Source: Tranzscheliella williamsii | Lineage: Eukaryota > Basidiomycota > Ustilaginomycetes > Ustilaginales > Ustilaginaceae | Direction: 5' to 3' | DNA length: 64,000 nucleotides | NCBI GenBank assembly: GCA_023212725.1 | Contig: JALBYF010000026.1 | Coordinates: 124,001-188,000 of the forward strand | Part shown: positions 19,001 to 29,352 of the stretch, one piece after another | How the letters are laid out: each line of letters begins with the position of its first letter | Numbering within the stretch: the first letter of the stretch is position 1 | Notes under the pieces: model-generated | The model's database searches: none | What the model was told of the DNA's origin: nothing | What the model saw: the letters and a program-made list of their open reading frames with translations, nothing else | Translations under genes and position numbers: made by a program

Positions 19001-20849
19001 GTTTGGACGCGGTCTCTACATGGTGCCCATCTGCATTGGTAGCATAACCTTGATGCAGGTGTCCAACATTCTGAACTCCTACTGGCTCATTTGGTGGCAG
19101 CAGAATCAATTCAACGAATCCATCGGCTTTTACATGGGCATCTACGCTATGCTCGGTATCGTCATGACGGTGTTTACCTTCGTCATGGGTTGCGCCATGG
19201 GTTTCCTCAGTTACTATGCGTGCAAGAAGCTGCATCACGAGGCCATTCAGCGAGTACTCTACGCACCGATGGCTTGGCTGGATGTCACGCCAATTGGCCG
19301 GATCTTGAACCGATTCACCAAAGACGTGGATGTAGTAGACAACCAGCTCGCGGATGCGGTGCGAATGGCTGCCAACACACTAGCTTCCGTAGCGGGAGCC
19401 GTCGTCCTGATCACGATCCTGACGCACTACTTTGTCATCGCCGTGGCAGGTGTTTTGGTCTTTTATGCTCTTGGAGCTGTTTTCTATCGATCGTCGGCGC
19501 GCGAGGTCAAGCGGCTGGATGCTATTCTGCGGTCGAGCCTTTATTCGCATTTCTCCGAAACGCTTTCTGGGCTTCCTACGATTCGAGCCTACCGAGAGAA
19601 GGACACTTTCATTCGCGAAAATCAGAAGAGAGTGGACGTTGAAAACCGGGCCTACTACCTTAGCATTACTAACCAACGCTGGCTCGGAGTACGTCTGGAC
19701 CTGCTCGGTGCTCTGCTCGTCTTGATTGTCGCCATTTTAACGACAGCCAGCTCGACTCCCCTCACCGGCGGCAATGCCGGTATCGCTTTGACCTACATGT
19801 TGACGGTGGCCCAAGCCTTTTCATGGATGACCCGCCAGATCGCCGAAGTGGAGAATGACTCTGCTTCGGTCGAGCGTCTGCTTTACTATGCCGAGGAGCT
19901 GGGCCAGGAGAAGGCGCAGGTGCTCGCTGACAATCCAGTGCGAGACTCTTGGCCAGAAGAGGGTCGAATCGAGTTCAAGAATATCTCGATGAGCTATCGC
20001 CCTGGACTGCCATCTGTGCTGAAGGGTATCACGTTCAGCGTTGGCAGCGGTGAGAAAGTCGGCATCGTTGGTCGAACCGGAGCCGGCAAGAGTTCGTTAC
20101 TGACAGCTCTCCTGCGGCTGGTGGAGCTGAGTGAAGGCTCGATCGAAATTGACGGCATTGACGTGGGCAAGATTGGCCTGGAAGATCTACGAAGGCGACT
20201 GGCCATCCTGCCGCAGGATCCGCTCCTTTTCAGCGGTACGCTACGATCCAACCTTGATCCTTTCGGGATATATGACGATGCAAGGCTAAACGATGCATTG
20301 AAGCGAGCCTATCTCATTAATGACGACACACATACCCCTGGCATCGCTACCCCTGCGGCTCCTCCAGCAGAGGAGACAGACAGCGAAACAGAGAAGGAAG
20401 GCTTGCAGGTCTCAGGCGATGCGACGCCGGGTAAAGCGGTCTCACGATTCCACCTGGACACGGTAGTCGAAGAGGAAGGATCCAATTTGTCGGTGGGGCA
20501 GCGATCGCTGGTGTCACTTGCGCGTGCCCTGGTCAAGAACTCCAAGATCATCCTCCTGGACGAAGCGACGGCATCAGTGGACCTGGAGACGGATGCTAAG
20601 ATTCAGAAAACGATCCGCGAAGAGTTTGGTAACCGCACCATCCTCTGCATCGCGCACCGCTTGAGGACGATCTTGTCGTACGACCGCATTGCTGTCTTTG
20701 ACCACGGCGAACTGGTCGAATACGCCAGCCCTCTGGAACTGTTCGACCAGCCGGACGGCATTTTCCACAGCATGTGTGCGAGGAGCAACATTACACGCGA
20801 AGAGATGCTACGCAACCTCTCGTTGGCCAACCACGACCGAGACCCTTAA
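16017..20849 (+). CDS. ABC transporter, ABCC/MRP subfamily (Yor1-like)
   Basis: A full-length exporter of 1610 residues, TMD-NBD-TMD-NBD, intronless. The start is the ATG at 16017 (MSTSSQDSN); the open frame extends 5' only to non-ATG codons. ABCC/Yor1-type features: NASFINTIFFQWMTPIM before TMD1 and no N-terminal TMD0. NBD1 has Walker A GPVGSGKSS, signature LSGGQKQR and Walker B VCLDDPLSAVD, with Asp in place of the catalytic Glu. NBD2 has GRTGAGKSS, a degenerate signature (LSVGQRS) and ILLDEATASVD. NBD1 carries an unusual insertion of about 110 charged residues between RDASFRWE and the strand leading to Walker A, and NBD2 has a smaller acidic insertion. The likely role is plasma-membrane efflux of organic anions or drugs; the substrate is not deducible. 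Confidence 0.93.
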   Translation: MSTSSQDSNPAKAPHGVADSPQSAVLPAAMAGTQPASSLSAQGTEDDSHTSSSNSAAGSSQHGVTPSAEVKPGFAYNPGHRKFEGKHRQKWYQVWRPKDPPPPPPASLDDARLIPLANASFINTIFFQWMTPIMVLGYQRPLESTDLWALSEKLSSKHLGGRLQSDWARRVREANDYNAKLESGEIQPGWRKKAVWTLKSTLHPKGGNRKQREASWRAPPKSDPSAAPGSQPGNKQGPTIKALAKDQSGHVKPSLVWALHDQLSWKLWSGLAFKIVGDTALITSPLVLKAIIKYTQELYAAHQAGLPTPNVGRGIGLSFALCFMQIISSLCTHQFFWRSMSCGVESRAALITAIFERAMKMNGKARSSGKLINHISTDCSRIDFASAWFSIIFAAPVQMLICVIILLTQLGPSALAGFAIFAIATPLQLQTMKALFRIRRASMKWTDARSKTIQEVLGGMRIVKSFSHESKFLERIYEIRRKELNGIRKILIIRSAMNAVAFSLPILAAVLAFVVYSLTGHDLNPAIVFPSLTLFQLLRMPLMFLPLSLSATTDAKNAFERLHTVFTAEQLDDAFDFDDESKHALVVRDASFRWEAAVADDAMSTKKASKGAEKGTKAGEPPGNAANAKHSGIYDKTKNVFSKSIPASNSKVSPAPVPAHNASTENERRLQQLQAEKGAGAADGDNEAVLTELELEPKSGESADENVEPGSAEVQEPFSMSHINVSIPKGELVAIVGPVGSGKSSFLQACIGEMRKTEGSVRWGSERVAYCSQSAWIQNATVRANILFGQSFDEERYWDAVKVSELETDLAILPAGDLTEIGEKGITLSGGQKQRVNIARALYYNAEIVCLDDPLSAVDAHVGKALFYNAIMGLRAKGHTVLLVTHALHFLPDVDRIITLEDGRIAEMGTYDQLNTANGPFQRLVLEFGGEQEKEDEEKKEDEGEAIEAADGEKGKKTARALMSGQAGGKAGDQMQAEERNTGSVSGRVYLSYFKFGRGLYMVPICIGSITLMQVSNILNSYWLIWWQQNQFNESIGFYMGIYAMLGIVMTVFTFVMGCAMGFLSYYACKKLHHEAIQRVLYAPMAWLDVTPIGRILNRFTKDVDVVDNQLADAVRMAANTLASVAGAVVLITILTHYFVIAVAGVLVFYALGAVFYRSSAREVKRLDAILRSSLYSHFSETLSGLPTIRAYREKDTFIRENQKRVDVENRAYYLSITNQRWLGVRLDLLGALLVLIVAILTTASSTPLTGGNAGIALTYMLTVAQAFSWMTRQIAEVENDSASVERLLYYAEELGQEKAQVLADNPVRDSWPEEGRIEFKNISMSYRPGLPSVLKGITFSVGSGEKVGIVGRTGAGKSSLLTALLRLVELSEGSIEIDGIDVGKIGLEDLRRRLAILPQDPLLFSGTLRSNLDPFGIYDDARLNDALKRAYLINDDTHTPGIATPAAPPAEETDSETEKEGLQVSGDATPGKAVSRFHLDTVVEEEGSNLSVGQRSLVSLARALVKNSKIILLDEATASVDLETDAKIQKTIREEFGNRTILCIAHRLRTILSYDRIAVFDHGELVEYASPLELFDQPDGIFHSMCARSNITREEMLRNLSLANHDRDP

Positions 20850-21744
20850 CGTTTCTCGCTAACATCTCAGCAATATTGTAAATACGCAAATCCTGGCATT
20901 CTTTCGTAGAACATGGGTCCTCTGAATCTGATGGCGTCCCCGTGTCCTTCGTGGTGAGGAGGGGATGCTGCGGAAGCGCAGTAGAAAGGAGAGAGGTGAC
21001 GAAGATCAATGTTACCGCGCGAGACTGGGGCTTTGTGTATCGTCTTTCTGGCATAGGATCGGGCCTGACGGCGATTCGGACGGCTCCTGTCGGATCGGGC
21101 AAGTGGATCGCTACGTAATTTTAAAGTGAAAAAAAGGTCGCAGCGACAAGTCTACCGTTTTCCGCTTGACTTTGCTCTCCGTCAAATGACGAGCCTCGCC
21201 CTTGGAATCAGTACAATATCAGCCGCCTCGCCCTTGCAATATCAGCTTTGAGTCTTTTACACTTCAGCTTGCGGCTCAGTTAATCCATCTTGTATGTTCC
21301 TCGATATGATGTGAAATCCGATTTGGAAGTACGACTTCTTCTCATCCTGTCAGGTGGATCATCTTACTTTCTCTAAGCCCATCGTAACCTACATCTCTGT
21401 CACCATTGCATTCAACGGCTGCCTCGACAAAAGGAGCCGTCCCCGTCGAAGCAACCCTATCAGCTCCGTTTCTGCTCTGCCTTGGTCAGCTGCGCAGCCC
21501 AGACCGTTGGACAAGAAGCTTTCCTTGGGTCCACCCTTCGCCGAGCCAAACTTCTGCACACCGACTCCGCACGACGTCGCCCGCTGCCAACGACAGACAC
21601 ATTCGAGGAGGCAAGCAGTGACGCTTTGCTTTTTGTGCCTCTGAATCCCTTCAAACCTGCTCACTGCCAGCTAGGTAGATCCCTCCCTATCCCGACCTCA
21701 CTAGCGCCTGCCCTGTGTAGGTCCGTACGAGCCAGGCCGCCAAT
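20850..21744. other. intergenic region with a short direct repeat
   Basis: CCTCGCCCTTG...CAATATCAGC occurs twice in near succession around 21191-21245. There is no gene-like frame; this is the 3' flank of the ABC transporter and the promoter of TIM17. Confidence 0.4.
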
Positions 21745-22236
21745 ATGTCTCGCCACCACGACCAGACACGAGACCCATGTCCCTGGGTGATTCTCAACGA
21801 CTTTGGCGGTGCCTTCTCGATGGGTGCGGTGGGGGGCACCATCTGGCACGGCATCAAAGGCGCACGTAACTCTCCTCGCGGGGAAAGGTTACCGGGGTCG
21901 CTCTCGGCGATCAAGGCGCGTGCGCCGGTCCTTGGCGGCAATTTCGGTGTTTGGGGAGGCATGTTCTCTTCGTTCGACTGCGCTGTCAAGGGTATTCGCC
22001 AGAAGGAGGATCCGTGGAATGCCATCATTGCCGGGTTTATGACCGGAGGCGGCCTCGCCATCCGTTCAGGGCCCAAGACGGCGATCGGGTCGGGCATCAT
22101 GTGCGGTATCTTGCTCGGTGTATTCGAGGGCGTTGGTGTCCTTATGCAGCGCATGATGGCCGAGGGCAACAAGCAGGTCGCGCCTATCATCCCCGATACT
22201 CTCCCCGGCACCGCGGCGCCACAGGTGTCCGCGTAG
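21745..22236 (+). CDS. TIM17: Tim17, core of the TIM23 presequence translocase
   Basis: A 163-residue intronless protein of usual family length. Tim17 forms the inner-membrane channel region of TIM23, which imports presequence proteins into mitochondria. The N-terminus [21 protein letters not shown] carries the conserved DPCPWVI segment. GGxxG-rich helices of the Tim17/22/23 family follow: [38 protein letters not shown] and IIAGFMTGG. The two conserved cysteines, in DPCPW and SFDCA, that form the Tim17 disulfide are both present. The C-terminus is short and hydrophilic, as is normal. Confidence 0.95.
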   Translation: MSRHHDQTRDPCPWVILNDFGGAFSMGAVGGTIWHGIKGARNSPRGERLPGSLSAIKARAPVLGGNFGVWGGMFSSFDCAVKGIRQKEDPWNAIIAGFMTGGGLAIRSGPKTAIGSGIMCGILLGVFEGVGVLMQRMMAEGNKQVAPIIPDTLPGTAAPQVSA

Positions 22237-22713
22237 GCCCGCACCGGTCATCCCCATCCCTCTCATGATGGCCACGATCTGTTTGGCAACTTTCTTCACT
22301 ACACTTATATAGACCCATCCTTGTACTGCCCTATTGCCGCCTTCTGGGACCCTTTTCCTTGCATCTCGTCTCGTCGCAACACTTGATCACCGGTGTCGCC
22401 TACAACCATCTTCGGCGTTCTCGCTCCACGCTGGCTGGGGTTGCTTCCACCGCTGGCCCAAAACTACACCGCCTCTTGCTCTCCTCGCCCTGTCTCTGCG
22501 GCATTTGCCCGCTCCGCGCTGTTGCTGGCGCGCCGTGGCGGGGCAAGCGGCCGCATCGTGTACACTATCCACCCACACCTCGGTGCCGCTTGGCGCCTCT
22601 GTTTCCGTCTGCTAGTCACACTTGCTCGATCAGCTAGGAATCCACAGCTCACTCTACATAAGGTGGCAAGGCCATGCGGGGGCTGGTATCATTCGCCGAG
22701 CTGGGGTGAGGGG
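22237..22713. other. intergenic region between convergent TIM17 and SEC5
   Basis: These 477 bp are 3' flanking sequence of two convergent genes. Overlapping open frames here extend from the antisense of SEC5 and are not credible genes. Confidence 0.5.
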
Positions 22714-25374
22714 TTAGGGAGGCGCGGCGCGCGGGGGGTCGGGCTTTGGACGGTCCTTGTCCTTGGGGCGGGGTTTGCGGAAGCAGAGGAACTCGAGCGC
22801 GGTGGCCTTGCGGGTGTGGATGAGGATCGACTTGACGTGGTCCAGCTCGCGCGGCAGGGTGTCGGCGTCGCGCTCGGGGCGGGCGTACTTTGCCGAGATG
22901 GTTTCGTAGACGAGCTTGAGGCGCTGCTCGGCGGTGGGGGAGATGTAGGCGGTGAGGGTCTGGTGGAGGAACTCGATTTCAAGGGTGGCCTGGAGCATGC
23001 CGCCGAGGCCGAAGCGGGGAGTTTGGGTGAAGCTCTCGAGGGTGGCGGCGGCGAGGTGTTCGACCAGGACCGCGATGGTGCGGGCGACGAGCGGCTTGGC
23101 GACGGCGCGGACGTGGGCGTGGACCTGAACGAGCGCCAGGAGCGCCTCGTAGACGAAGGGATGCACGCCGCGCGGCTTGGGCACGCTGGCCCAGTCGATG
23201 CCCGAGCCGAGGATGCCGCCGCGGACAATGGCGCAGATGGCAGCCGCCTTGCGCTGGATGTAGTCGTTGAACAGGATCCCGTCCAGCTGCTCTGCCACCT
23301 CGGCGAGCGTCACCAGCTCCTCGTCCATCTCGACTGCGTACGCGTCCGCGAACTGCTTGACCAGGCTCGGGACCACGACCTTGGACAGGTGCGCCAGGTT
23401 GGTGACGCTCAGCAGGATGCGCGTCTCCACGTCGCGCACGTCGGCCACCGCGCCGCGCGCCTCCCGCCCCGCCAGCGACCCCGCCGTGCGCACCTCGAGC
23501 GGGTCCAGCTCGGCAAAGGCAAGATGCACCAGCCCGTCCAGAAACGCATACAGTGCATCGAGGAATGCGGCGCGGATGCGCGCCGTGAACTCGGCCCCCA
23601 CCGCCGCCGCCGCCCGGCCCGCCTTGCGCGTCGCTTCCAGCCCCGCCGCGCCGCCCGCGCCCGACCTGCCGCCGGCAATGTGAAACGCCTGCCGGGCGTT
23701 GCTCTTGTGAAACGCCGCAAGCTCTTTCAGGTGCAGCGTCGTGGCCGGCTCGTCCGGATTCAGCATCCAGTCCTCGAGCATGTGCATCCTCTTGGCATCC
23801 TCCTGCCACAGCACACAGAGCACCTCGGTGAAGCGGAAACGCGCATTCGCCAGCAGCGTCCGTAGCGAGCTGTTCGAACTGATCCCAAGCGCGGCGAGGT
23901 CGTTGGTCGCATCCACGAGTTCGTTCAGCGTCAGCCTCATAAAGTGGGCTGCTGCCAGCGAGCTGGTCGACCTAGGCACCCACAACGGCAGCGGCGACAG
24001 CGGCTGCCGCGCAAGAATCGCGACGTCGGTGAGGGAAAAAAAGTGCGACAGCAGGCCGACGTAGGCGTCCAGCGCTTCCACGGCCCACGCCTTGCTCTGA
24101 GCAGAGACGCGGTCCGGAGCGGCCTGCGCCCTGGCTTTGGTAAATTTGCCCTCCGCCTGGTTCTTGGCCACCTTCCAGAAGCCGGGCAAGGTGCTGACGA
24201 CCGTTTCCGACAGCGACTTGACAAGCTGATGGATCGCGCTCCAGGCGCCCGCGCCCAAACACTTGTCGAAGCCAGGGTCGGGTGCGCCCAGTCGACGTAT
24301 GCACCGCTGCAGATCCTTGGCCTTGTCCTTGCTGGTAACAGTGACCGCGGCGTCAGTGGCGTGTATAGCTTCCACCTTGCTGACCGCGGCGTCAAAGTTG
24401 TGCCGCATCAGGTTGCGGATGTGGTCGTGTTGCGCTTCCAGATAGATACTGACCGGGTCGTCGGACGGATCGAGCTCGAGGAGGATTTCGATCCACCTTT
24501 CCTGCTCCTCGACGCTTCTTCTGGGTTCCTTTAGCTGAGCTATCAGGCGGCTTTGCATTTCCTTCATGGTAGCCTCGACCGCGTCCCACACCTTAGCAAA
24601 GACGCGTTTCTGCTGCATGTCGTGGCCGGCGCCTCCCGCCGAGCTGGGCTGACCCGAGCCGGCGAGGGCGAGCAGCTGCGCGGGCCGGCTATCGAGCAGA
24701 TACTTACCTTTCTTGTAATCACGCAGAGCGACGTCGTACCTTGCCAGCTCTACCGATTCCGAGAGCGACCCGGGCAGGTTGAAGAAGAATTTCGACCTCT
24801 CAAAGACGCCGAGCGTGGAGCGCAGCTTGATGGTCTTGAGATTGTTTTCGAGCACGGGCATGAAGACCTGATCTGCCTTGGCGGAGGCATTGGCGAGGAT
24901 CTCCTTGAGCGACTTGACGCCATAGTCGGCGTCGGGCTGAAGGGGCCCAGCTTCGCCCTCCTTCATCTCGCGGTAGACGCCGTCCGTGGTGGCCTTGACG
25001 GCGACGAAGCGGTCGAAGTTTTCCTCGACAAGCACCTTGAGCGCTTCAGACCGCTGGTCGATGCTGTGCTTGAGGTGCAAGATGCCGTGGGAGAGGTCGG
25101 CGAACGTGGCGTCCGGGTGGATCGTCGAGAGGAAAACCTTGGCGTCGAAGACCTTGGACGAGAGCGCCGCCTGCGCCTTGATCTCTTTGGGCAGCGTGCG
25201 GAACGGCGCCATGGAAGGGCGTATGCCTAGCGGGTCTGGCTCGTCTGCGACCGCTGCGTAGGAAGAGGCCTCCTTGGAGTCGGCTTCCAGCTCGGCCATA
25301 TGCCATGACGACGGCTCTAGACTGTCGAGCTGGTAGGCCTTGAGCAGCTCCGCCTCATCGTATTCGAGGCTCAT
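22714..25374 (-). CDS. SEC5: Sec5, exocyst complex subunit
   Basis: An 886-residue intronless protein from an ATG. Sec5 is one of eight exocyst subunits that tether secretory vesicles at growth sites such as hyphal tips. The N-terminus is diagnostic for fungal Sec5: [12 protein letters not shown], then ADEPDPLGI. The conserved helical region follows at about 80-160: [37 protein letters not shown] and GVYREMK. The remainder is alpha-helical without low-complexity insertions, consistent with the rod-like exocyst fold, and the final residues are Lys/Pro-rich. It lies divergently to the PA28 gene with 295 bp between the ATGs. Confidence 0.9.
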   Translation of the reverse strand: MSLEYDEAELLKAYQLDSLEPSSWHMAELEADSKEASSYAAVADEPDPLGIRPSMAPFRTLPKEIKAQAALSSKVFDAKVFLSTIHPDATFADLSHGILHLKHSIDQRSEALKVLVEENFDRFVAVKATTDGVYREMKEGEAGPLQPDADYGVKSLKEILANASAKADQVFMPVLENNLKTIKLRSTLGVFERSKFFFNLPGSLSESVELARYDVALRDYKKGKYLLDSRPAQLLALAGSGQPSSAGGAGHDMQQKRVFAKVWDAVEATMKEMQSRLIAQLKEPRRSVEEQERWIEILLELDPSDDPVSIYLEAQHDHIRNLMRHNFDAAVSKVEAIHATDAAVTVTSKDKAKDLQRCIRRLGAPDPGFDKCLGAGAWSAIHQLVKSLSETVVSTLPGFWKVAKNQAEGKFTKARAQAAPDRVSAQSKAWAVEALDAYVGLLSHFFSLTDVAILARQPLSPLPLWVPRSTSSLAAAHFMRLTLNELVDATNDLAALGISSNSSLRTLLANARFRFTEVLCVLWQEDAKRMHMLEDWMLNPDEPATTLHLKELAAFHKSNARQAFHIAGGRSGAGGAAGLEATRKAGRAAAAVGAEFTARIRAAFLDALYAFLDGLVHLAFAELDPLEVRTAGSLAGREARGAVADVRDVETRILLSVTNLAHLSKVVVPSLVKQFADAYAVEMDEELVTLAEVAEQLDGILFNDYIQRKAAAICAIVRGGILGSGIDWASVPKPRGVHPFVYEALLALVQVHAHVRAVAKPLVARTIAVLVEHLAAATLESFTQTPRFGLGGMLQATLEIEFLHQTLTAYISPTAEQRLKLVYETISAKYARPERDADTLPRELDHVKSILIHTRKATALEFLCFRKPRPKDKDRPKPDPPRAAPP

Positions 25375-25669
25375 CTTGCCAGCCTACACCGAGATACGGG
25401 ATGCACCCTCCATGAGCCGATAGCCGCTCCAATGTGAGGGCAGGTTGGTGAGGGCAGGGTTGATGAGGGCGGGGTTGGTAGGCTAGTTGTAGGATGGCAG
25501 GTGCGTGAGGTGAGGCAGGGGAAGGGTCCAACCCGGCGTCAGTCACGTGAGATGAGGGTGACGCACAGGGGAGACCGAGTAGAAGTCTTTGCCAGTGACA
25601 AGCCAGAATGCTTCTTCCTCCCATCCCTCACTCTTTCTTCCATACATCTTACCTTGTTCCGCTGCCACG
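25375..25669. promoter_or_regulatory. shared divergent promoter, SEC5 / PA28
   Basis: These 295 bp lie between divergent start codons. Near 25431-25485, repeated GGTTGGTGAGGGCAGG-like units (GAGGGCAGGTTGGTGAGGGC and GAGGGCGGGGTTGGT) form an imperfect tandem repeat. No TATA box was seen. Confidence 0.45.
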
Positions 25670-26555
25670 ATGTCGGCAGCAGTGAGGCTGCAGTTCGCGC
25701 AAGCGACGACGGATGCTATCGAAGCCTGGCAGGAGGAGATCCGGGCGAAGGCGCTCACGATTCTGCAGGAAACACTGCCGGAGAAGATCCTGTCGCTGAA
25801 CCGCAAGATTGCCCAAGTCGACAAGGACAAGGCGGAGCTGCTGTCGAAGGCGCACTACTTTGATCCTTCTGGGCTGGGGATTGATGTCACTGTCCACGAG
25901 CCGAGTGTCGAGCCGGCGGAGCGTGCGAGCAAGAAGCGCAAGGCTGGCGCGGGGGCGGTGACGGAAGGGGCTGCGAACGGGGAGCTGGCGTCGCCGGAGG
26001 CGGTGGTGTTCACGGGCGTCGTCGCGTCGCCGGAGTACTTTGTGCGTGCGTTCGACGAGCTGCGGACGGGGTGGGACGAGGCGATTGAGCTGATGGACGC
26101 GCTCAAGATGTACATCAACCTGCAGATGCCGCAGATCGAGGACGGCGACACCTTCGGGGTCTCGGTGCAGGAGGAGGCGCTGAACGAGGTGGTGCGCACG
26201 CAGGACTCGGCGTACAACCTGCTCGCCACCCCGCTGAGCTACTACACGACACGCGCCGACCTGGCCGCCAAGCTGGTCCGCTTCCCCGGCGTCGCCGACT
26301 ACCAGCATGCGCTCCGCGAGCACGACCGCAAGGCCATCTACCGCCTCAAGATGCACCTCACCGACATGCGCAACATGTACGCCGTCGTCTTTGACATCCT
26401 CAAGAAAAACATCACCAAGATCAGCAAGCCAAAGAGTGGCAATCGTGAGTCGCCCCCCCCGCTCCCCGTCCGCGCCACTCCGCGTGCGGCCATGCTGACC
26501 CGCACCGCCCTTTCCTTCCTGCGTCTGCCCCGCAGAGATGGGCAGCTACGGCTAG
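25670..26555 (+). CDS. PA28-gamma/REG-type proteasome activator
   Basis: PA28 heptamers cap the 20S proteasome and open its gate independently of ubiquitin and ATP. Exons 25670-26444 and 26536-26555 (intron 26445-26535, GTGAGT to CCGCAG) give 264 residues, the usual size. Family marks: an N-terminal helix with LPEKILSLN, a variable basic/acidic loop (KKRKAGAGAV, a possible nuclear localisation signal), and the activation-loop region MPQIEDGDTFGVSVQEEAL. Then come YYTTRADLAAKLVRFP, DYQHALREHDRKAIYRLKM and LKKNITKISKPKSGN. The ATG at 25670 has a good context (GCCACGATG) and drops an upstream non-conserved extension. The last exon is only 20 nt and encodes the short C-terminus that in this family docks into 20S pockets. 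Budding and fission yeasts lack PA28. Confidence 0.92.
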
Positions 26556-26699
26556 CGCAGCCAGCACCACGCGAGCACCGCTCCAGGCGTGCACTTCCCG
26601 ACTCGGAATCACACCCCTCATGTGTACTTCTAAACATTCTCAGCGTAACGCCAGTAGCGACAGCGAACTGAATCGATATTGGGCGGGAGGCAGATGCGA

Positions 26700-28539
26700 C
26701 TAAGCGTCCATGGACTTGCGGTCGATCGTGGGCGTCTCGCTAGGGTCGACGTCGGCGACGTGGCCGAGATGGAGCGCGTCGCCGAGGCGCTTCCACCACG
26801 GCACCGTGTCGGGGACGGTGCGGCCGTTGGGCAGGCCGGTGTACTGGAGATCGGACCACTTGGGGAAGTAGGAGCGGATCATAAACTTGATTCTGCGCGG
26901 CGCGGACGGGGGCAGACGAAGGGATCAACGGGAGGGTTAGCACGGCACGCCACTCGGTGCACAGGAGAAAAGCGACTTACTGCCAGTCGGGGGACATGGC
27001 GACGACGCGGCCGCTGACGGGGTCGATGTACCAGCTGCTGCAGGTGGAGAAGACCACCTTTTGCATTGCCTTGGCGATCCAGTGCTGCTCGTGCAGCTCG
27101 GCGGCGAGCTTGACGTCGAAGGTGGGGATCTTGGCCTGGCGGACGGCAGCGCTGGCGGGAGTGCCGGGCAGGTGGTCGATGGCCGCCTGCGGCGGCTTGG
27201 CAGCGGCCAGGACGGGCTTGGCCACCTCGAGCAGGTAGTTGACCTGACACTCGGTGGTGAAGATGAGCGACATGTGGCCTGTCGCCGAGTTGGCCGCCAC
27301 CAGCTGGCCCATGTTGGGGAAGCTGGCATTCAGCGTCGACCGGTAGTTGAGCGGACCGCCGCCGCCGTACTTGTCCCAGTGCTCGCGCATGCTGTGCCTG
27401 GCTCCGTACACTTGCATCGGGTAGCCTGCGCCGCGCGGACTGAAGCCGTTGGCCATGATGATCACGTCCGCCTTGAGCCGGCGGCCGTCAGCAGTGACGA
27501 CGTGGTGCGGCTCAATGCGGTCTAGCTTGGCCCCCTCCAGCTTGACATGCGGCAAGCGCAGCGCCGGCAGATACTCGTCGTCGAGGATCCTCCTCTTGCA
27601 GCCCACTTGCAGCTCGTTGGGCCTGGGAATCAGCAGCTCCCAGTACTGTTCGGGCGCATTGCGCTTGACATGCTTGATGCACTTGGTCGACCAGCGCCAA
27701 CGAGCGAAACGGCCGATCGGGTTGAGAAGGAGTACCGAAAAGTGAGACTCGAGAACGCACCAGATGAGCAAGCGCTGGAGCTTGCGCAGGAAGAGCGAGC
27801 GTTGCAGGACCCACTTTAAGCCGGGGATGCTGTCGAAGGGATTGTGCGGCTTGGGGGCATACCAGTGCTTGGAGCGGACAAACTGGGTGAGCGACTTGGC
27901 CTGTGGAGCGATACGAGGGACAAACTGGGTGGCGGAGCAACCGTTGCCGACAACGACGACATGCTTGTCGGTCATGTCAACCGAGTGGTCCCAGCGGGCG
28001 GAGTGGAAGAGGGCGCCCTGGAACTGCTCGTATCCGGGGATGTCACACGGCTTGGGCTGCGAGAGGCCGCCGACGGCGCTGACGAAGAACTTGCAGACGT
28101 AGTGGTGGCGAGTCGCCTCGGCGCCGATACTGGGCGCATCCTGGCTCCAAACGTGCCAGAGGCCCGTGTCGGTGTCGAAGCGCGCCTCGGTGACGGTGGT
28201 GCGCAAGTGGAAGTTGTCCTGCAGATTGTGCTCGGCGGCGACGGTGTCAAAATACTGCTTGAGCTCCTGCTGGCCGGGGAAGAAGGTGGTCCAGTCGGCC
28301 TTCTGGCGGAAGGAGAACGAGTAGACGGGAGCAGGCACATCGCAGCCGGCGCCGGGATAGGTGTTCACCTTCCACGTCCCCGCAGGCCCGTCGACCTGGT
28401 CGAGGATCTTGATGTCAGTGATTTTGTACCGTCGCTTCAGCTGGCACGCCATACACATGCCAGACAGCCCGGCACCGACGATGACTACGTCGTGGTACTG
28501 GGCAGCAAGCGCACTGCGCCCTGACCCGGTCTCTTCCAT
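26700..28539 (-). CDS. flavin monooxygenase, Baeyer-Villiger type
   Basis: Exons 28539-26981 and 26892-26700, with an 88-nt intron (GTAAGT to CGCGCAG), join in frame and give 583 residues. This is a class B flavoprotein monooxygenase that uses FAD and NADPH. Motifs: FAD-binding Rossmann VVIVGAGLSGMCMA (about residue 18), GTWKVNTYPGAGCDVPAPVYSF, the Baeyer-Villiger fingerprint FQGALFHSARWD (about 180), and the NADPH Rossmann site VVVVGNGCSATQF (about 200). The C-terminal exon adds MIRSYFPKWSDLQYTGLPNG, common in fungal relatives. The substrate (ketone, steroid, aldehyde or a secondary-metabolite intermediate) cannot be inferred. The neighbours are not an obvious metabolic cluster. Confidence 0.88.
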
Positions 28540-29352
28540 GCTGACAGTGGTCTATACCGAGGATGTGGTACGAAGGCAACCCCAAAGCGCGTTCAAGGAA
28601 AGTGACTTCCCTTATACGCTATAGTACCTCTTCCAGGTTCCGCTTATGTCACAACCATGCAAAGTTACCGCCCAGTGCGGGGTATCCTGAATGGAACCAC
28701 GATGGTGGAACTCAGTGTGCGTTCCCGCGCTTCATGAGACTCGGCAGATATGAACAAACGGACGCTCAAACTCAGTGTAAGGTGGCGCACGCTCGCTTGG
28801 TTATCGTTCGGCGGTCGATGGTAAAGCAACACCAACGTTACCCTCGATACGCGAGCGTGCAAAGCTGCGCACCGAGGTTGTCGACACTTGCAACTTGGCC
28901 AGTCAACCTACTTCGGCCAAGCTCAACCTTTGCGCTTAGTCAAACGAATTGGTTGTTTAGAAGAGACCCAAGCGGCGCATCGTAGTGTTCAAGATGGAGT
29001 CAAAATGGCAAAAGGAGACCGAAAGAACGCATAGGATAGTAGTGACTGTTCGTGCACAGGCCTTCATGCACTGAGCTCAGGAGACTAACAAAACAGATGA
29101 GGGAAGAGAAGCAAAGGGGGGGGGGGGAAGGCTGCCGCGTCCATGACCACTATGGTATAGCAGCGCAGCCGAAGAAAAAGTCCGTACGTTCTAGTCAGGC
29201 CTGCTGCTAATTGAAAGGAAAGCAAGCACGTCGCTTGCACTTGCCATTCGAAGCAAAGCAAGCACGTCGCTTGTACTAGCAATCGAGATGAGGTCGATAG
29301 AGGAATCAACCTATGCTGAGTGTGGGTGTGAGGTGCAGCGTGAGGATGCCGC
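28540..29352. other. intergenic region with a tandem palindromic repeat and a G-tract
   Basis: A 12-G run occupies 29116-29127. Two units of about 32 bp start at 29220 and 29256, and each contains the palindrome CAAGCACGTCGCTTG. No gene-like frame was found; the ORFs here have no motif. Confidence 0.5.
29220..29286. repeat. two tandem units carrying a palindrome
   Basis: AAGCAAGCACGTCGCTTG starts at 29220 and again at 29256 (period 36). Each unit contains CAAGC-acgtc-GCTTG and ends in a similar ACTxGCxATxCGA stretch. It is an intergenic direct duplication with a possible protein-binding palindrome. Confidence 0.7.
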
